Assembly: GCA_050698355.1 (NCBI GenBank)
Contig: JBOHBN010000251.1
Span: 1 to 17,388, forward strand
Origin: JBOHBN01 sp050698355
Lineage (GTDB): Bacteria > Actinomycetota > Actinomycetes > Streptosporangiales > WHST01
Direction of reading: 5' to 3'
Length of the DNA stretch: 17,388 bases
Below are positions 1 to 7,347 of the stretch, one piece after another. Below the pieces are notes generated by a model. That model ran no database searches. It was not told the origin of the DNA and saw only the letters and a program-made list of their open reading frames with translations. The stretch's first letter is position 1; every line of letters starts with the position of its first letter. The translations under genes and the position numbers were made by a program.

Positions 1-1194
1 GGCAACAGCCTCAACGTACGCAACCCGCACACGCTGCAGCTCATCATGGACTCGCTGCGGTACTGGGTCACCGAGATGCACGTCGACGGGTTCCGCTTCG
101 ACCTCGCGTCCGCGCTCGCCCGGGAGCTGCACGACGTCGACAAGCTCAGCGCGTTCTTCGACCTCGTGCAGCAGGATCCCGTCGTCGCCCAGGCCAAGCT
201 CATCGCCGAGCCCTGGGACGTCGGCGAGGGCGGCTACCAGGTCGGCAACTTCCCGCCGCAGTGGACCGAGTGGAACGGTCGCTACCGCGACGCGGTGCGC
301 GACTTCTGGCGCGGCGAGCAGGCGACCGTGCCGGAGCTGGCGTCACGCATCACCGGGTCGAGCGACCTGTACGAGTCGAGCGGCCGCAGGCCGTCCGCGT
401 CGATCAATTTCGTCACCTGTCACGACGGCTTCACGCTGACCGATCTGGTGTCGTACAACGAGAAGCACAACCAGGCGAACGGCGAGGGCAACCAGGACGG
501 CACCGACGACAACCGCTCGTGGAACTGCGGTGTCGAGGGCGCCACCGACGATCCCGAGATACTCGCGCTCCGCGACAGGCAGAAGCGCAACTTCCTCACC
601 ACCCTGCTGTTGTCGCAGGGCACGCCGATGCTGTCGCACGGCGACGAGTTCGGGCGCAGCCAGGGCGGCAACAACAACGGCTACTGCCAGGACAACCCCG
701 TGACCTGGATCGACTGGTCGCTGAACCAGCGCGACGAGGAGCTGCTGGAGTTCGTGCGCCGCCTCGTCGCGTTCCGGCACGAACACCCGATCTTCAGGCG
801 GCGCAGGTTCTTCGAGGGCCGCACGGTGCAGGACAGCGTGACCGGGCTGCGCGACATCGCCTGGCTGACGACCGGTGGCACCGAGATGACCGACGACGAC
901 TGGAACGCGGGCTACGCGCAGACGCTCGGGGTGTTCCTCAACGGCGAGGCGCTCACCGAGCCCGACCAGTACGGTCAGCACGTCGCCGACGACAGCTTCC
1001 TGCTCATGTACAACGCGTACCACGAGGACATCGCGTTCACGCTGCCCGACGCGAGCTTCGGCGCATCGTGGGAGGTGGAGTTCGACACCGCGCGACCCGG
1101 CGGCGTCGACCAGCCCACCGCCAAGGCAAGCCAGCAGGTCGAGGTGGCTGCTCACTCCGTGCTCGTGCTGCGCCGTACCACCGAGACAATGTAG
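1..1194 (+). CDS. glgX: Glycogen debranching enzyme GlgX, C-terminal part (5' truncated)
   Basis: The reading frame is open from base 1, so the gene starts upstream; 397 codons are present of a family usually near 700. GlgX is a cytoplasmic GH13 isoamylase-type enzyme that hydrolyses alpha-1,6 branch points left on glycogen by phosphorylase. Visible GH13 landmarks are GFRFDLA, whose Asp (bases 100-102) is the expected nucleophile; LIAEPWD, whose Glu is the expected acid/base; and NFVTCHDGFTL with the transition-state Asp region. The GlgX-typical stretches YNEKHNQANGEGN and LLLSQGTPMLSHGDEFGR follow. The last roughly 150 residues match the beta-sandwich C-terminal domain of the family. It ends in TAG, followed at once by a hairpin repeat. 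The call to GlgX/isoamylase type is secure; separating GlgX from a TreX-type debranching enzyme rests on overall similarity. Confidence 0.93.
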   Translation, partial: GNSLNVRNPHTLQLIMDSLRYWVTEMHVDGFRFDLASALARELHDVDKLSAFFDLVQQDPVVAQAKLIAEPWDVGEGGYQVGNFPPQWTEWNGRYRDAVRDFWRGEQATVPELASRITGSSDLYESSGRRPSASINFVTCHDGFTLTDLVSYNEKHNQANGEGNQDGTDDNRSWNCGVEGATDDPEILALRDRQKRNFLTTLLLSQGTPMLSHGDEFGRSQGGNNNGYCQDNPVTWIDWSLNQRDEELLEFVRRLVAFRHEHPIFRRRRFFEGRTVQDSVTGLRDIAWLTTGGTEMTDDDWNAGYAQTLGVFLNGEALTEPDQYGQHVADDSFLLMYNAYHEDIAFTLPDASFGASWEVEFDTARPGGVDQPTAKASQQVEVAAHSVLVLRRTTETM

Positions 1195-1238
1195 TTGTCA
1201 GTGTGTGGTTGAGCTATGGCTCGATGAGGCACTGACAA
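1195..1238 (+). repeat. Palindromic intergenic repeat, 42-bp class, copy 1; likely glgX terminator
   Basis: Outer arms TTGTCAGTG (1195-1203) and CACTGACAA (1230-1238) are perfect inverted repeats, and the exact centre is GCTATGGC (1213-1220). The inner arms are imperfect as DNA but gain several G-U pairs when read as plus-strand RNA, where AGC/GCT closes a TATG loop. It begins one base after the glgX stop codon, so a hairpin terminator without U-tract is the simplest reading. The 42-bp core (1196-1237) has the same length, ends and centre design as 6550-6591. Confidence 0.75.
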
Positions 1239-1272
1239 CCTGCGTGGCGCCGCACCGTGGGACAGTAACCCC

Positions 1273-2352
1273 ATGGACCTGCCCGTCTCGCCGCCCGTCG
1301 AGCCGATGCTCGCCAAGGCCGTCGCGAAGGTACCCGAGCCTGGCTCCGGCGGCATGCTGTACGAGCCGAAGTGGGACGGCTTTCGCTGCATCGTGTTCCG
1401 CGACGGCGACGAGGTCGTCCTCGGCAGCAGGAACGGGCGTCCCCTCACCCGGTACTTCCCCGAACTGGTGACCGCGCTGCGCGACGAGCTGCCGGACCGG
1501 ATCGTGCTGGACGGCGAGGTCGTGCTGCCCCGCGGCGACCGGCTCGACTTCGACGCCCTGCAGCAGCGCATCCACCCGGCCGATTCGCGGGTACGCATGC
1601 TCGCGGACCAGACACCGACCTCGTACGTGGCGTTCGACCTGCTCGCGCTCGGCGACGAGGCGCTACTCGACCGGCCGTTCGGCGAGCGGCGGCAAATGCT
1701 GGAATCGGCGCTGGGCGGTGCCGCGGCGCCCATCTACCTCACCGCGGTCACGAGCGATACCGAGCTGGCGAACGACTGGCTCGCGCGCTTCGAGGGTGCC
1801 GGCCTCGACGGGATCGTCGCCAAGCCGATGGACATCGCGTACGTGCCGAACAAGCGGGCGATGTTCAAGGTCAAGCACGAGCGCACCGCCGACGTGGTCG
1901 TCGCCGGCTACCGCTGGCACAAGTCCGGGCCGGTAGTCGGCTCACTGCTGCTGGGGCTCTTCGACCAGTCCGACCGGTTCCAGCACATCGGTGTCGCCGC
2001 GTCCTTCTCGATGGCGCGCCGCCGCGAGCTGGTGGACGAGCTCGACCCGTACCGGATGGACGACCCGAGCGGGCACCCGTGGGGCGAGTGGACCAATGCC
2101 AAGGCGCACGCCGAAGGGAACCGGATGCCGGGCGGGCCGAGCCGCTGGTCGGGCGGCAAGGACCTGTCCTGGATCCCGCTGCGTCCAGAGCTGGTGTGCG
2201 AGGTGGCGTACGACCAGATGGAGGGCGACAGGTTCCGGCACACGGCCCGGTTCCGGCGGTGGCGCACCGACCGCGACCCCGAATCCTGCCGGTACGACCA
2301 GCTCGAGGTCCCGGTGCGCTACGACCTCGCCGAGGTGCTCGCCACCCGGTAG
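1273..2352 (+). CDS. ligC: ATP-dependent DNA ligase, LigC type
   Basis: This 359-residue protein seals DNA nicks using ATP, and its length is that of mycobacterial LigC (about 358). The nucleotidyltransferase domain carries motif I EPKWDGF with the adenylated Lys33, RNGRPLTRYFPEL, motif III LDGEVV, motif IV EGAGLDGIVAK and motif V FKVKHERT. The C-terminal third is the OB-fold domain. No LigD nuclease or polymerase domain is fused. The start ATG fits the family N-terminus; there is no clear Shine-Dalgarno, and a GACAGT hexamer ends six bases before it, so a leaderless mRNA is possible. It converges on the threonine synthase-like gene with 9 bp between stops. In mycobacteria LigC works with Prim-PolC in base excision repair; the matching polymerase is encoded about 3 kb downstream. 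Confidence 0.93.
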   Translation: MDLPVSPPVEPMLAKAVAKVPEPGSGGMLYEPKWDGFRCIVFRDGDEVVLGSRNGRPLTRYFPELVTALRDELPDRIVLDGEVVLPRGDRLDFDALQQRIHPADSRVRMLADQTPTSYVAFDLLALGDEALLDRPFGERRQMLESALGGAAAPIYLTAVTSDTELANDWLARFEGAGLDGIVAKPMDIAYVPNKRAMFKVKHERTADVVVAGYRWHKSGPVVGSLLLGLFDQSDRFQHIGVAASFSMARRRELVDELDPYRMDDPSGHPWGEWTNAKAHAEGNRMPGGPSRWSGGKDLSWIPLRPELVCEVAYDQMEGDRFRHTARFRRWRTDRDPESCRYDQLEVPVRYDLAEVLATR

Positions 2353-2361
2353 CGAACCGCG

Positions 2362-3612
2362 TCAGCGGTCAGCGACCAGCCCGCTGCCTCCGAGCTCGGC
2401 AGTTGCCTCCTCGACGCCGCTGACCACTGGCGTGCCGCCGTCGTCGGCGCGGCCGAGTGTCTTGATGCCGTGCCCGGTCAGCATGCAGACGACCGAGTCA
2501 CCGGCTTCGATGACGCCGCGCCGCAGCAGCTTCCTGGCTGCGGGCAGCACCGCGGCGGCTCCGGGCTCGATCAGCAGGCCCTGCCGTTCGGCGAGGAAGG
2601 ATGTCGCCTCATCGGCTTCGCCGTCGGTGACGGTGACCGCCGTACCAGCCGACTCGCGCACGAGCCGCAGCGTGTACGTGCCGTCGCCCGGGTAGTCGCG
2701 CAGCGGGTCGGCGATCGCGGAGATGGTCGTCTCGACGCGGGCCCAGGAGGTGACGTCGGTCGCGCCGGCGTTCAACGCCTCGGCGATGGGCGCGCATCCC
2801 TCGGCTTGGACGGCTACCACGCGCGGTACGCGTGCGAGCTCGCCGGCGGCGACGAACTCGCGAAAGGCCGCGACGATGCCGTACAGCAAGGGCCCCGCGC
2901 CGACCGGCACGAGCACCCAGTCGACCGCGCCGGCCCGTTGCTCACCGAGCTCGTACCCGGCGGACTTGAGGCCGGCGATGGCGACGGGGTTGACGAAGGT
3001 CGTGCTCAGGTTGATCCACCGGTGTCGGCGCGCCAGCTCCCTGGCGGTGGCGAACGAGTTGCCGTAGTCGCCGGCGACGCGCAAGACGAACGCGCCGTGC
3101 GCCCGCGCCATCGCCAGCTTCCCGACCGGCACCGCTTCGGGAACCAGCAGCACCGCGCGCAGGCCGGCGTGAGCGGCGTAGGCGGCCGTGGAGCCCGCCG
3201 CGTTCCCGCTCGACGCGCAGACGACCGTGCTTGCGCCGCGGGCGACCGCGTGCGCGATGCCGACAGCCGTAGCCCGGTCCTTGAACGAGCCGGTGGGGTT
3301 CAGGTGGTCGAGCTTCAGCCAGAGGTCGTCGATGCCGCACCAACGCTTCGCGGCGGCCGCCTCGAGCAGCGGCGTGCCGCCCTCGCCCAGGCTCAGCCAG
3401 GACGAGCCGGCGGGTAGCGGCAGGCGTCCGGCGTACCTCCACACGCCGGGACCCGGTCGGGTCGGCGGGAAGGGCGCGGGTGTCGGGGGCAACACGACCG
3501 GAGCGCCACACTGCAGGCAGTAGTCCGGCACGTCCACGGATTGCGCCGCGGCGCAGGCGACGCACTGCCCCGTGAGCGGCGCGGCGGTGTCGTGGCTCGG
3601 TCCAGTGGTCAT
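2362..3612 (-). CDS. thrC: Threonine synthase-like PLP-dependent enzyme with N-terminal zinc ribbon
   Basis: A 416-residue fold-type II PLP enzyme. Threonine synthase converts O-phosphohomoserine to threonine in the cytoplasm. The PLP lysine is Lys111 in NPTGSFKDRAT. The cofactor-phosphate and substrate loops are seen as SSGNAAGS and PVGAGPLLYG, and the C-terminal TGHGIKTL is typical of ThrC. The N-terminus adds a CxxC...CxxC ribbon (Cys17, Cys20, Cys32, Cys35), as in many ThrC-like proteins. The start is fixed by GAGGAG five bases upstream of ATG. It is not next to hom or thrB, so it may be a second ThrC-like enzyme or act on a related substrate such as a phosphorylated hydroxy-amino acid. 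The RBS and start codon lie inside a 52-bp palindromic repeat. Confidence 0.85.
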   Translation of the reverse strand: MTTGPSHDTAAPLTGQCVACAAAQSVDVPDYCLQCGAPVVLPPTPAPFPPTRPGPGVWRYAGRLPLPAGSSWLSLGEGGTPLLEAAAAKRWCGIDDLWLKLDHLNPTGSFKDRATAVGIAHAVARGASTVVCASSGNAAGSTAAYAAHAGLRAVLLVPEAVPVGKLAMARAHGAFVLRVAGDYGNSFATARELARRHRWINLSTTFVNPVAIAGLKSAGYELGEQRAGAVDWVLVPVGAGPLLYGIVAAFREFVAAGELARVPRVVAVQAEGCAPIAEALNAGATDVTSWARVETTISAIADPLRDYPGDGTYTLRLVRESAGTAVTVTDGEADEATSFLAERQGLLIEPGAAAVLPAARKLLRRGVIEAGDSVVCMLTGHGIKTLGRADDGGTPVVSGVEEATAELGGSGLVADR

Positions 3613-3656
3613 GAAAACTCCTCGCCGCTATAGCAGCGAACATCCTTCACGATCAT
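3605..3656. repeat. Palindromic repeat, 52-bp class, copy 1, covering the thrC start
   Basis: Left arm GTGGTCATGAA (3605-3615) faces TTCACGATCAT (3646-3656) around an exactly central GCTATAGC (3627-3634). It matches 16144-16195 in length, arm sequence and centre. On the minus-strand transcript an inner hairpin, TCGCTGC-TATA-GCGGCGA, ends in the first bases of the GAGGAG ribosome-binding site. The outer arm overlaps the ATG, so the structure could mask translation initiation of the threonine synthase-like gene. The repeat is clear; the regulatory role is inference. Confidence 0.7.
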
Positions 3657-3673
3657 TGCGCGGCGGCGGCCGG

Positions 3674-5365
3674 TCAGCTGGGGTTGAACGGCTCGTGCAG
3701 GTCCGCGACCGACGTGGGGTTGCCCGTGTAGCTCAGCCGGCGCGGATCGCAGCCGTAGATGTCACGCAGGGTCGTGACCGCGACCCGGGCGACACCGGCC
3801 ACCTTCACCGGCGTGCGCAGCGTGCGCGCGTGGTTCCAGCTGCCGCTCGCCTCGCCCTGCCCTGGCGGTGACCACCCGAGCGCGCGCATGCGCTGCTCCT
3901 GCTCGGCGCTGAGCCTGCGCCCAGGAGGGAGGAACTGGTTGCTGACGGCCTCGCAGACGAGCGTGCCGCGCCAGCGGCTGCTCGCGAACTGCACGTAGTA
4001 GCCCGTCACCGCCTCCTCGACGACGAGATAGCCGTCGGTCTCCACCAACCGGGCGAGCCGCTGCTGGGCGCCGTCGAGAACGCTGTTCCACGGGTCCTGT
4101 GCGGCACCCGGCGCCGCCGGGGACGGCGGTTGCTGGGGTACGGCCGGCTGGGGCGGCGGGCCGTACGGACCCGGGGCAGGAGCCTGCTGCGGCGGGCCCT
4201 GCGGCGGCGCGGGATAGGGACCGCCCTGGTACGGCTGGTAGGGCTGCGGCGGGTAGTAGGGCTGCTGCGGCGGCGGGTACGGCGCACCGCGTCCCTGCGG
4301 GCCCGCGGGCGGCTGCGCAGGAGGTCCGTAGGGACCCTGCGGTGGCGGCTGGGGCTGGGGCGGCGGGCCGTACGGTCCCTGCTGCGGATAGGGCTGCGGT
4401 GGGTACGGACCCTGACCCGGCTGCGGGTACGGCTGCACCGGGGGCTGTTGCGGCTGAGGCGCACCGTACGGGCCGGGCTGCGGCGGCCCCGGCTGACCGG
4501 GTGGGGCCTGCGGTGCCGGCGACGGTGACGCCTGTGGCGGCGGCCCGGGCGTACGGTACGGAGCCCCTTGCGGTGCCGGTGAAGCCTGCGGCGGTGGTTC
4601 CGGTGAGGGGTGCGGAGCCGCCTGCGGCTGTGGAGCCTGGCTGCGCGGCGGCGCCTCGGGCTCGCTCGGTGTGGACGTTCCCCCGGCGGCACCCGGCTTC
4701 TTCCCCGTGACCATGCACGCGCGCCGGGCATCGAGCGGCAGCTGGACGTCGCGCTCGGCCATCAGCTCGAGCAGCCGGGATACGCCGCGGTCCTGAGCGA
4801 ACTCGATCTCCGGCGTGGTCAGCGGGAACGCCCACAGGAAGCGGCAGCTCTCCCCGTCGATCTCCAGCTGGTCGAATGACGGGTCCTCGTACACCGGCGG
4901 GAGCAGCACCACGCCGGTGAGCAGGGAGTCGTCGGTGAGCGGCTCCTCGGCGTCGCCGCCGAGCAGCTGTCCCGGTGCGTACCAGGTGTCGTATCGATGG
5001 ACGAGCCGCCCGACGTCCTTCAGCATGCGGCACGGCCACCAGTGCGCCTCGTCGGTGCCGTAGCTCCAGTTCGCCGCCAGGTAGGTGAACAGCTCGATCC
5101 GCCGGTACGAGGCCATCGCGTCCGGCGCCTTGGTCGCCCTGGTGCTCACCCCGACGGTGAGGACCGTGGTCCGGTCGCGGTTGTGCGCGGGCAGGTACGG
5201 GTCGAGATCGATGCGTACGAGATCCGATGACGTCTCCGCGATGACGTTCGGGCAGGGCCCGAGATACTGGTCGCAGTGCTCCTCGACGGCGTCCCGCCAC
5301 GCCTCCTCGGCCGGATCCTGGGCGCCCTCCTCGGGCCCCTGCGGCTGCGCCTGCTCCTCGACCAT
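3674..5365 (-). CDS. SUFU-domain protein with long Pro/Gln/Tyr-rich linker and C-terminal TY-Chap-like domain
   Basis: This 563-residue protein has no signal peptide or membrane segment. Residues about 25-220 resemble the bacterial suppressor-of-fused (SUFU) domain: RRIELFTYLAANW, GVVLLPPVYED and FLWAFPLTTPEIEFAQDRG. Residues about 224-424 are a low-complexity linker rich in Pro, Gln, Gly and Tyr, with recurrent QGPYGPPPQP-type units. Residues about 425-520 resemble the TY-Chap (YbjN/type III chaperone-like) fold, with LARLVETDGYLVVEE, YYVQF and FLPPGRRLSAEQEQRMRALGW. SUFU domains in bacteria have been linked to immunity against polymorphic toxins and TY-Chap to peptide binding, so a protein-binding role is inferred. 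AGGAGGT lies unusually close (about 2 bases) to the ATG, and no better in-frame start is visible. No toxin gene is adjacent. Confidence 0.78.
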   Translation of the reverse strand: MVEEQAQPQGPEEGAQDPAEEAWRDAVEEHCDQYLGPCPNVIAETSSDLVRIDLDPYLPAHNRDRTTVLTVGVSTRATKAPDAMASYRRIELFTYLAANWSYGTDEAHWWPCRMLKDVGRLVHRYDTWYAPGQLLGGDAEEPLTDDSLLTGVVLLPPVYEDPSFDQLEIDGESCRFLWAFPLTTPEIEFAQDRGVSRLLELMAERDVQLPLDARRACMVTGKKPGAAGGTSTPSEPEAPPRSQAPQPQAAPHPSPEPPPQASPAPQGAPYRTPGPPPQASPSPAPQAPPGQPGPPQPGPYGAPQPQQPPVQPYPQPGQGPYPPQPYPQQGPYGPPPQPQPPPQGPYGPPAQPPAGPQGRGAPYPPPQQPYYPPQPYQPYQGGPYPAPPQGPPQQAPAPGPYGPPPQPAVPQQPPSPAAPGAAQDPWNSVLDGAQQRLARLVETDGYLVVEEAVTGYYVQFASSRWRGTLVCEAVSNQFLPPGRRLSAEQEQRMRALGWSPPGQGEASGSWNHARTLRTPVKVAGVARVAVTTLRDIYGCDPRRLSYTGNPTSVADLHEPFNPS

Positions 5366-5483
5366 GACCTCCTGTGACCTTTCTGGTGGGCAGCGCCTGC
5401 ATGCCCCGTCGCGAGACCGGCGGTGCCACCATACCGGCTCACGCGACTTGACACATCGGCTCGGCCCGGGACCCGTTTGCGGC

Positions 5484-5489
5484 TACCGT
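5484..5489 (+). promoter_or_regulatory. -10 hexamer TACCGT for leaderless primC
   Basis: TACCGT fits the actinobacterial TANNNT -10 element and ends exactly six bases before the ATG at 5496. Transcription would therefore start at or very near the start codon. No Shine-Dalgarno is present in the preceding bases, which agrees with a leaderless mRNA. A TTGACA at 5448-5453 is too far upstream (30-bp spacer) to be its -35. Confidence 0.5.
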
Positions 5490-5495
5490 TTACCC

Positions 5496-6539
5496 ATGCC
5501 GGAGTCGCTAGAGCTCGCCGTCGAGGACCGCACGGTGCGGGTGTCGAACCCGTCCAAGCTGTACTTTCCGGAACGCGAGATCACCAAGGCGGAGATCGTG
5601 CGCTACTTCGTTTCCGTCGGCCCCGGCATCCTTGCGTCGCTGCGTGACCGGCCGACCACGCTGGAACGCTGGCCCGGCGGTGTCTTCCCCGGCGCCCGGC
5701 TCTCCACCCGGCAGGACAACAAGGGCGACGCCTTCTTCCAAAAGCGCGTGCCGAAGGGCGCGCCGCCGTGGGTGGACACCGTGCGGATCGCCTTCCCGAG
5801 CGGCCGGTACGCCGACGAGATCTGCCCGACCGAGCTCGCCGTCATCGCGTGGGCGGCCAACCTGGGCACGCTGACGTTCCACCCGTGGCCGGTGCGGCGA
5901 GCCGACGTGGACCATCCGGACCAGCTACGCATCGACCTGGACCCGCAGCCGGGCACGGACTTCGCCGATGCCGTACGGGTCGCGGGTGAGCTGCACGGCC
6001 TCCTCACCGAGCTCGGCATGACCGGCTGGCCGAAGACCTCCGGCGGCCGTGGCGTGCACGTCTACGTACCCATCGAGCCGCGCTGGACCTTCACCCAGGC
6101 GCGCCGCGCGGTGATCGCGCTCGGCCGTGAGCTGGAGCGGCGCGTGCCCGACCTGGTCACGATCAAGTGGTGGAAGGAGGAGCGGGGCAGCAAGGTCTTC
6201 ATCGACTACAACCAGATGGCCCGTGACCGCACCATCGCGTCGGCGTACTCGGTGCGCCCGAACCCCCAGGCCCGCGTCTCCGCGCCGCTGCGGTGGGAGG
6301 AGCTGACGCAGGTGAAGCCCGAGGACTTCGACGTACGCACAATGCCGGACCGGTTCGCCGAAGTGGGACACCTGCACGCCGGCCTGGACGACGAGGCGTA
6401 CACCCTCGACACTCTGCTGGAGTGGGCGGACCGCGACGAGCACAACGAGTCGCTCGGCGACCTGCCGTATCCTCCCGACTATCCCAAGATGCCCGGCGAG
6501 CCGATGCGCGTGCAGCCCAGCCGCGCGCGCTCGACCTGA
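5496..6539 (+). CDS. Stand-alone LigD-type primase-polymerase (Prim-PolC/PolD)
   Basis: A 347-residue protein of the archaeo-eukaryotic primase fold, matching the length of mycobacterial Prim-PolC (about 346). These enzymes fill short DNA gaps, often preferring ribonucleotides, and hand nicks to LigC or LigD. The catalytic metal ligands are Asp147 and Asp149 in RIDLDPQPG and Asp237 in FIDYNQMARDRT. TSGGRGVHVY (181-190) is the conserved nucleotide-binding His motif, and NPSKLYFPE near the N-terminus is typical of the LigD polymerase module. There is no ligase or 3'-phosphoesterase domain. The start ATG matches the family N-terminus and has a -10 hexamer six bases upstream. A longer in-frame reading from 5085 runs antisense through the SUFU gene and is unlikely. 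Its partner is probably the ligC at 1273. Confidence 0.9.
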   Translation: MPESLELAVEDRTVRVSNPSKLYFPEREITKAEIVRYFVSVGPGILASLRDRPTTLERWPGGVFPGARLSTRQDNKGDAFFQKRVPKGAPPWVDTVRIAFPSGRYADEICPTELAVIAWAANLGTLTFHPWPVRRADVDHPDQLRIDLDPQPGTDFADAVRVAGELHGLLTELGMTGWPKTSGGRGVHVYVPIEPRWTFTQARRAVIALGRELERRVPDLVTIKWWKEERGSKVFIDYNQMARDRTIASAYSVRPNPQARVSAPLRWEELTQVKPEDFDVRTMPDRFAEVGHLHAGLDDEAYTLDTLLEWADRDEHNESLGDLPYPPDYPKMPGEPMRVQPSRARST

Positions 6540-6549
6540 CCGGCGGATG

Positions 6550-6591
6550 TGTCAGTACGTCAGCACGCTATAGCGAGCTGACGTACTGACA
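6550..6591. repeat. Palindromic intergenic repeat, 42-bp class, copy 2; bidirectional terminator candidate
   Basis: Fifteen-base perfect inverted arms, TGTCAGTACGTCAGC (6550-6564) and its complement (6577-6591), enclose a loop whose centre CGCTATAGCG (6566-6575) is itself palindromic. It lies between convergent primC and hemQ, a position that suits a two-way terminator. No U-tract follows on either strand, as is common in actinobacteria. It is a more perfect relative of 1196-1237. Confidence 0.8.
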
Positions 6592-6617
6592 GGGTGCAAG
6601 GACCGGAAGAGGGCGGG

Positions 6618-7337
6618 TCAGGGTAGGGCGGCGACGATCTCGCTCATCGGCTTGCGACTGCCGGTGTAGAACGGCACCTCGAGCCGGGTGTGCCGGCGCG
6701 CGGCCGCGCCGCGCAGGTTGCGCATCAGGTCGGTGAGCCGGTGCGGCTCGTCCGCCTCGAACGCCAGGATCCACTCGTAGTCGCTCAGCGCGAACGACGC
6801 GACCGTGTTGGCGTTCACGTCGGGAAACGGCCGCGCCATCTGGCCGTGCTCGGCGAGCATGTCGCGCCGCTCGGCCGGGTCGAGCAGGTACCACTCGTAC
6901 GACCGGTCGTACGGGTAGACGCACAGGTACCTGCGCGGGTCCTTGCCCTCGACGAACGCCGGCACGTGCGCCTTGTTGAACTCCGCCGGCCGGTGCACGC
7001 CGAGCACGGAGAACACCGGCTCGCAGCACCGGCCGAAGGTCGTACGCCGGAAGCGCGCGTACACGTCCTGGAGGGCGTCGGGCTCCTCCGCGACCCACCA
7101 GAACATCACGTCGGCGTCCGCGCGGAACCCGCCGGTGTCGTACGTGCCCCGCGTCGTCACGCCCTTGGCTTCCGCCTCCTCCAGCACCTGGTCGACCTCG
7201 CTCGCGACCCGCTGCCGCTCGGTCGAGGCGATCCGGTCGCCTCTGCCGTCGGCGTCGATCGGCGTCGCGGCGCGGAAGACCGACCACATGGTGTAGCGGA
7301 TGTCAGTGTTGTCAGTGTTGCCCGCACCGTTGGCCAT
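6618..7337 (-). CDS. hemQ: Coproheme decarboxylase (HemQ/ChdC), chlorite dismutase family
   Basis: A 239-residue enzyme that converts coproheme III to heme b by two peroxide-dependent oxidative decarboxylations, the last step of the Gram-positive coproporphyrin pathway. Family marks are YTMWSVFRA near the N-terminus, YPYDRSYEWYLLD with Tyr141 in the place of the catalytic tyrosine, and MLAEHGQMARPF with His164 as the likely proximal heme ligand. SALSDYEW-type sequence (here FALSDYEWILAFE) closes the domain. I chose the ATG at 7337 because MANG...YTMWSVF is the natural N-terminus; reading further upstream overlaps hemG. It lies 10 bp after the hemG stop in the same operon. No transmembrane segment or signal peptide. 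Confidence 0.93.
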   Translation of the reverse strand: MANGAGNTDNTDIRYTMWSVFRAATPIDADGRGDRIASTERQRVASEVDQVLEEAEAKGVTTRGTYDTGGFRADADVMFWWVAEEPDALQDVYARFRRTTFGRCCEPVFSVLGVHRPAEFNKAHVPAFVEGKDPRRYLCVYPYDRSYEWYLLDPAERRDMLAEHGQMARPFPDVNANTVASFALSDYEWILAFEADEPHRLTDLMRNLRGAAARRHTRLEVPFYTGSRKPMSEIVAALP

Positions 7338-7347
7338 GGGCCTATTC

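Noticed and set aside
343..1155. A 270-codon minus-strand frame within glgX
   Set aside because: It is a shadow of the strongly conserved GlgX sequence with no protein motif.
4094..4696. Tandem DNA repeat array or CRISPR-like structure in the SUFU gene
   Set aside because: The periodicity reflects Pro/Gln/Tyr codons of variable spacing; there are no uniform repeats or spacers.
3762..5432. A long minus-strand frame offset from the SUFU gene, and plus-strand frames at 4099-4710
   Set aside because: They come from the repetitive Pro-codon linker read in other frames; only the SUFU frame shows conserved domains.
5448..5453. TTGACA as -35 of the primC promoter
   Set aside because: The spacer to TACCGT is 30 bp, too long for a normal sigma-70-type promoter.
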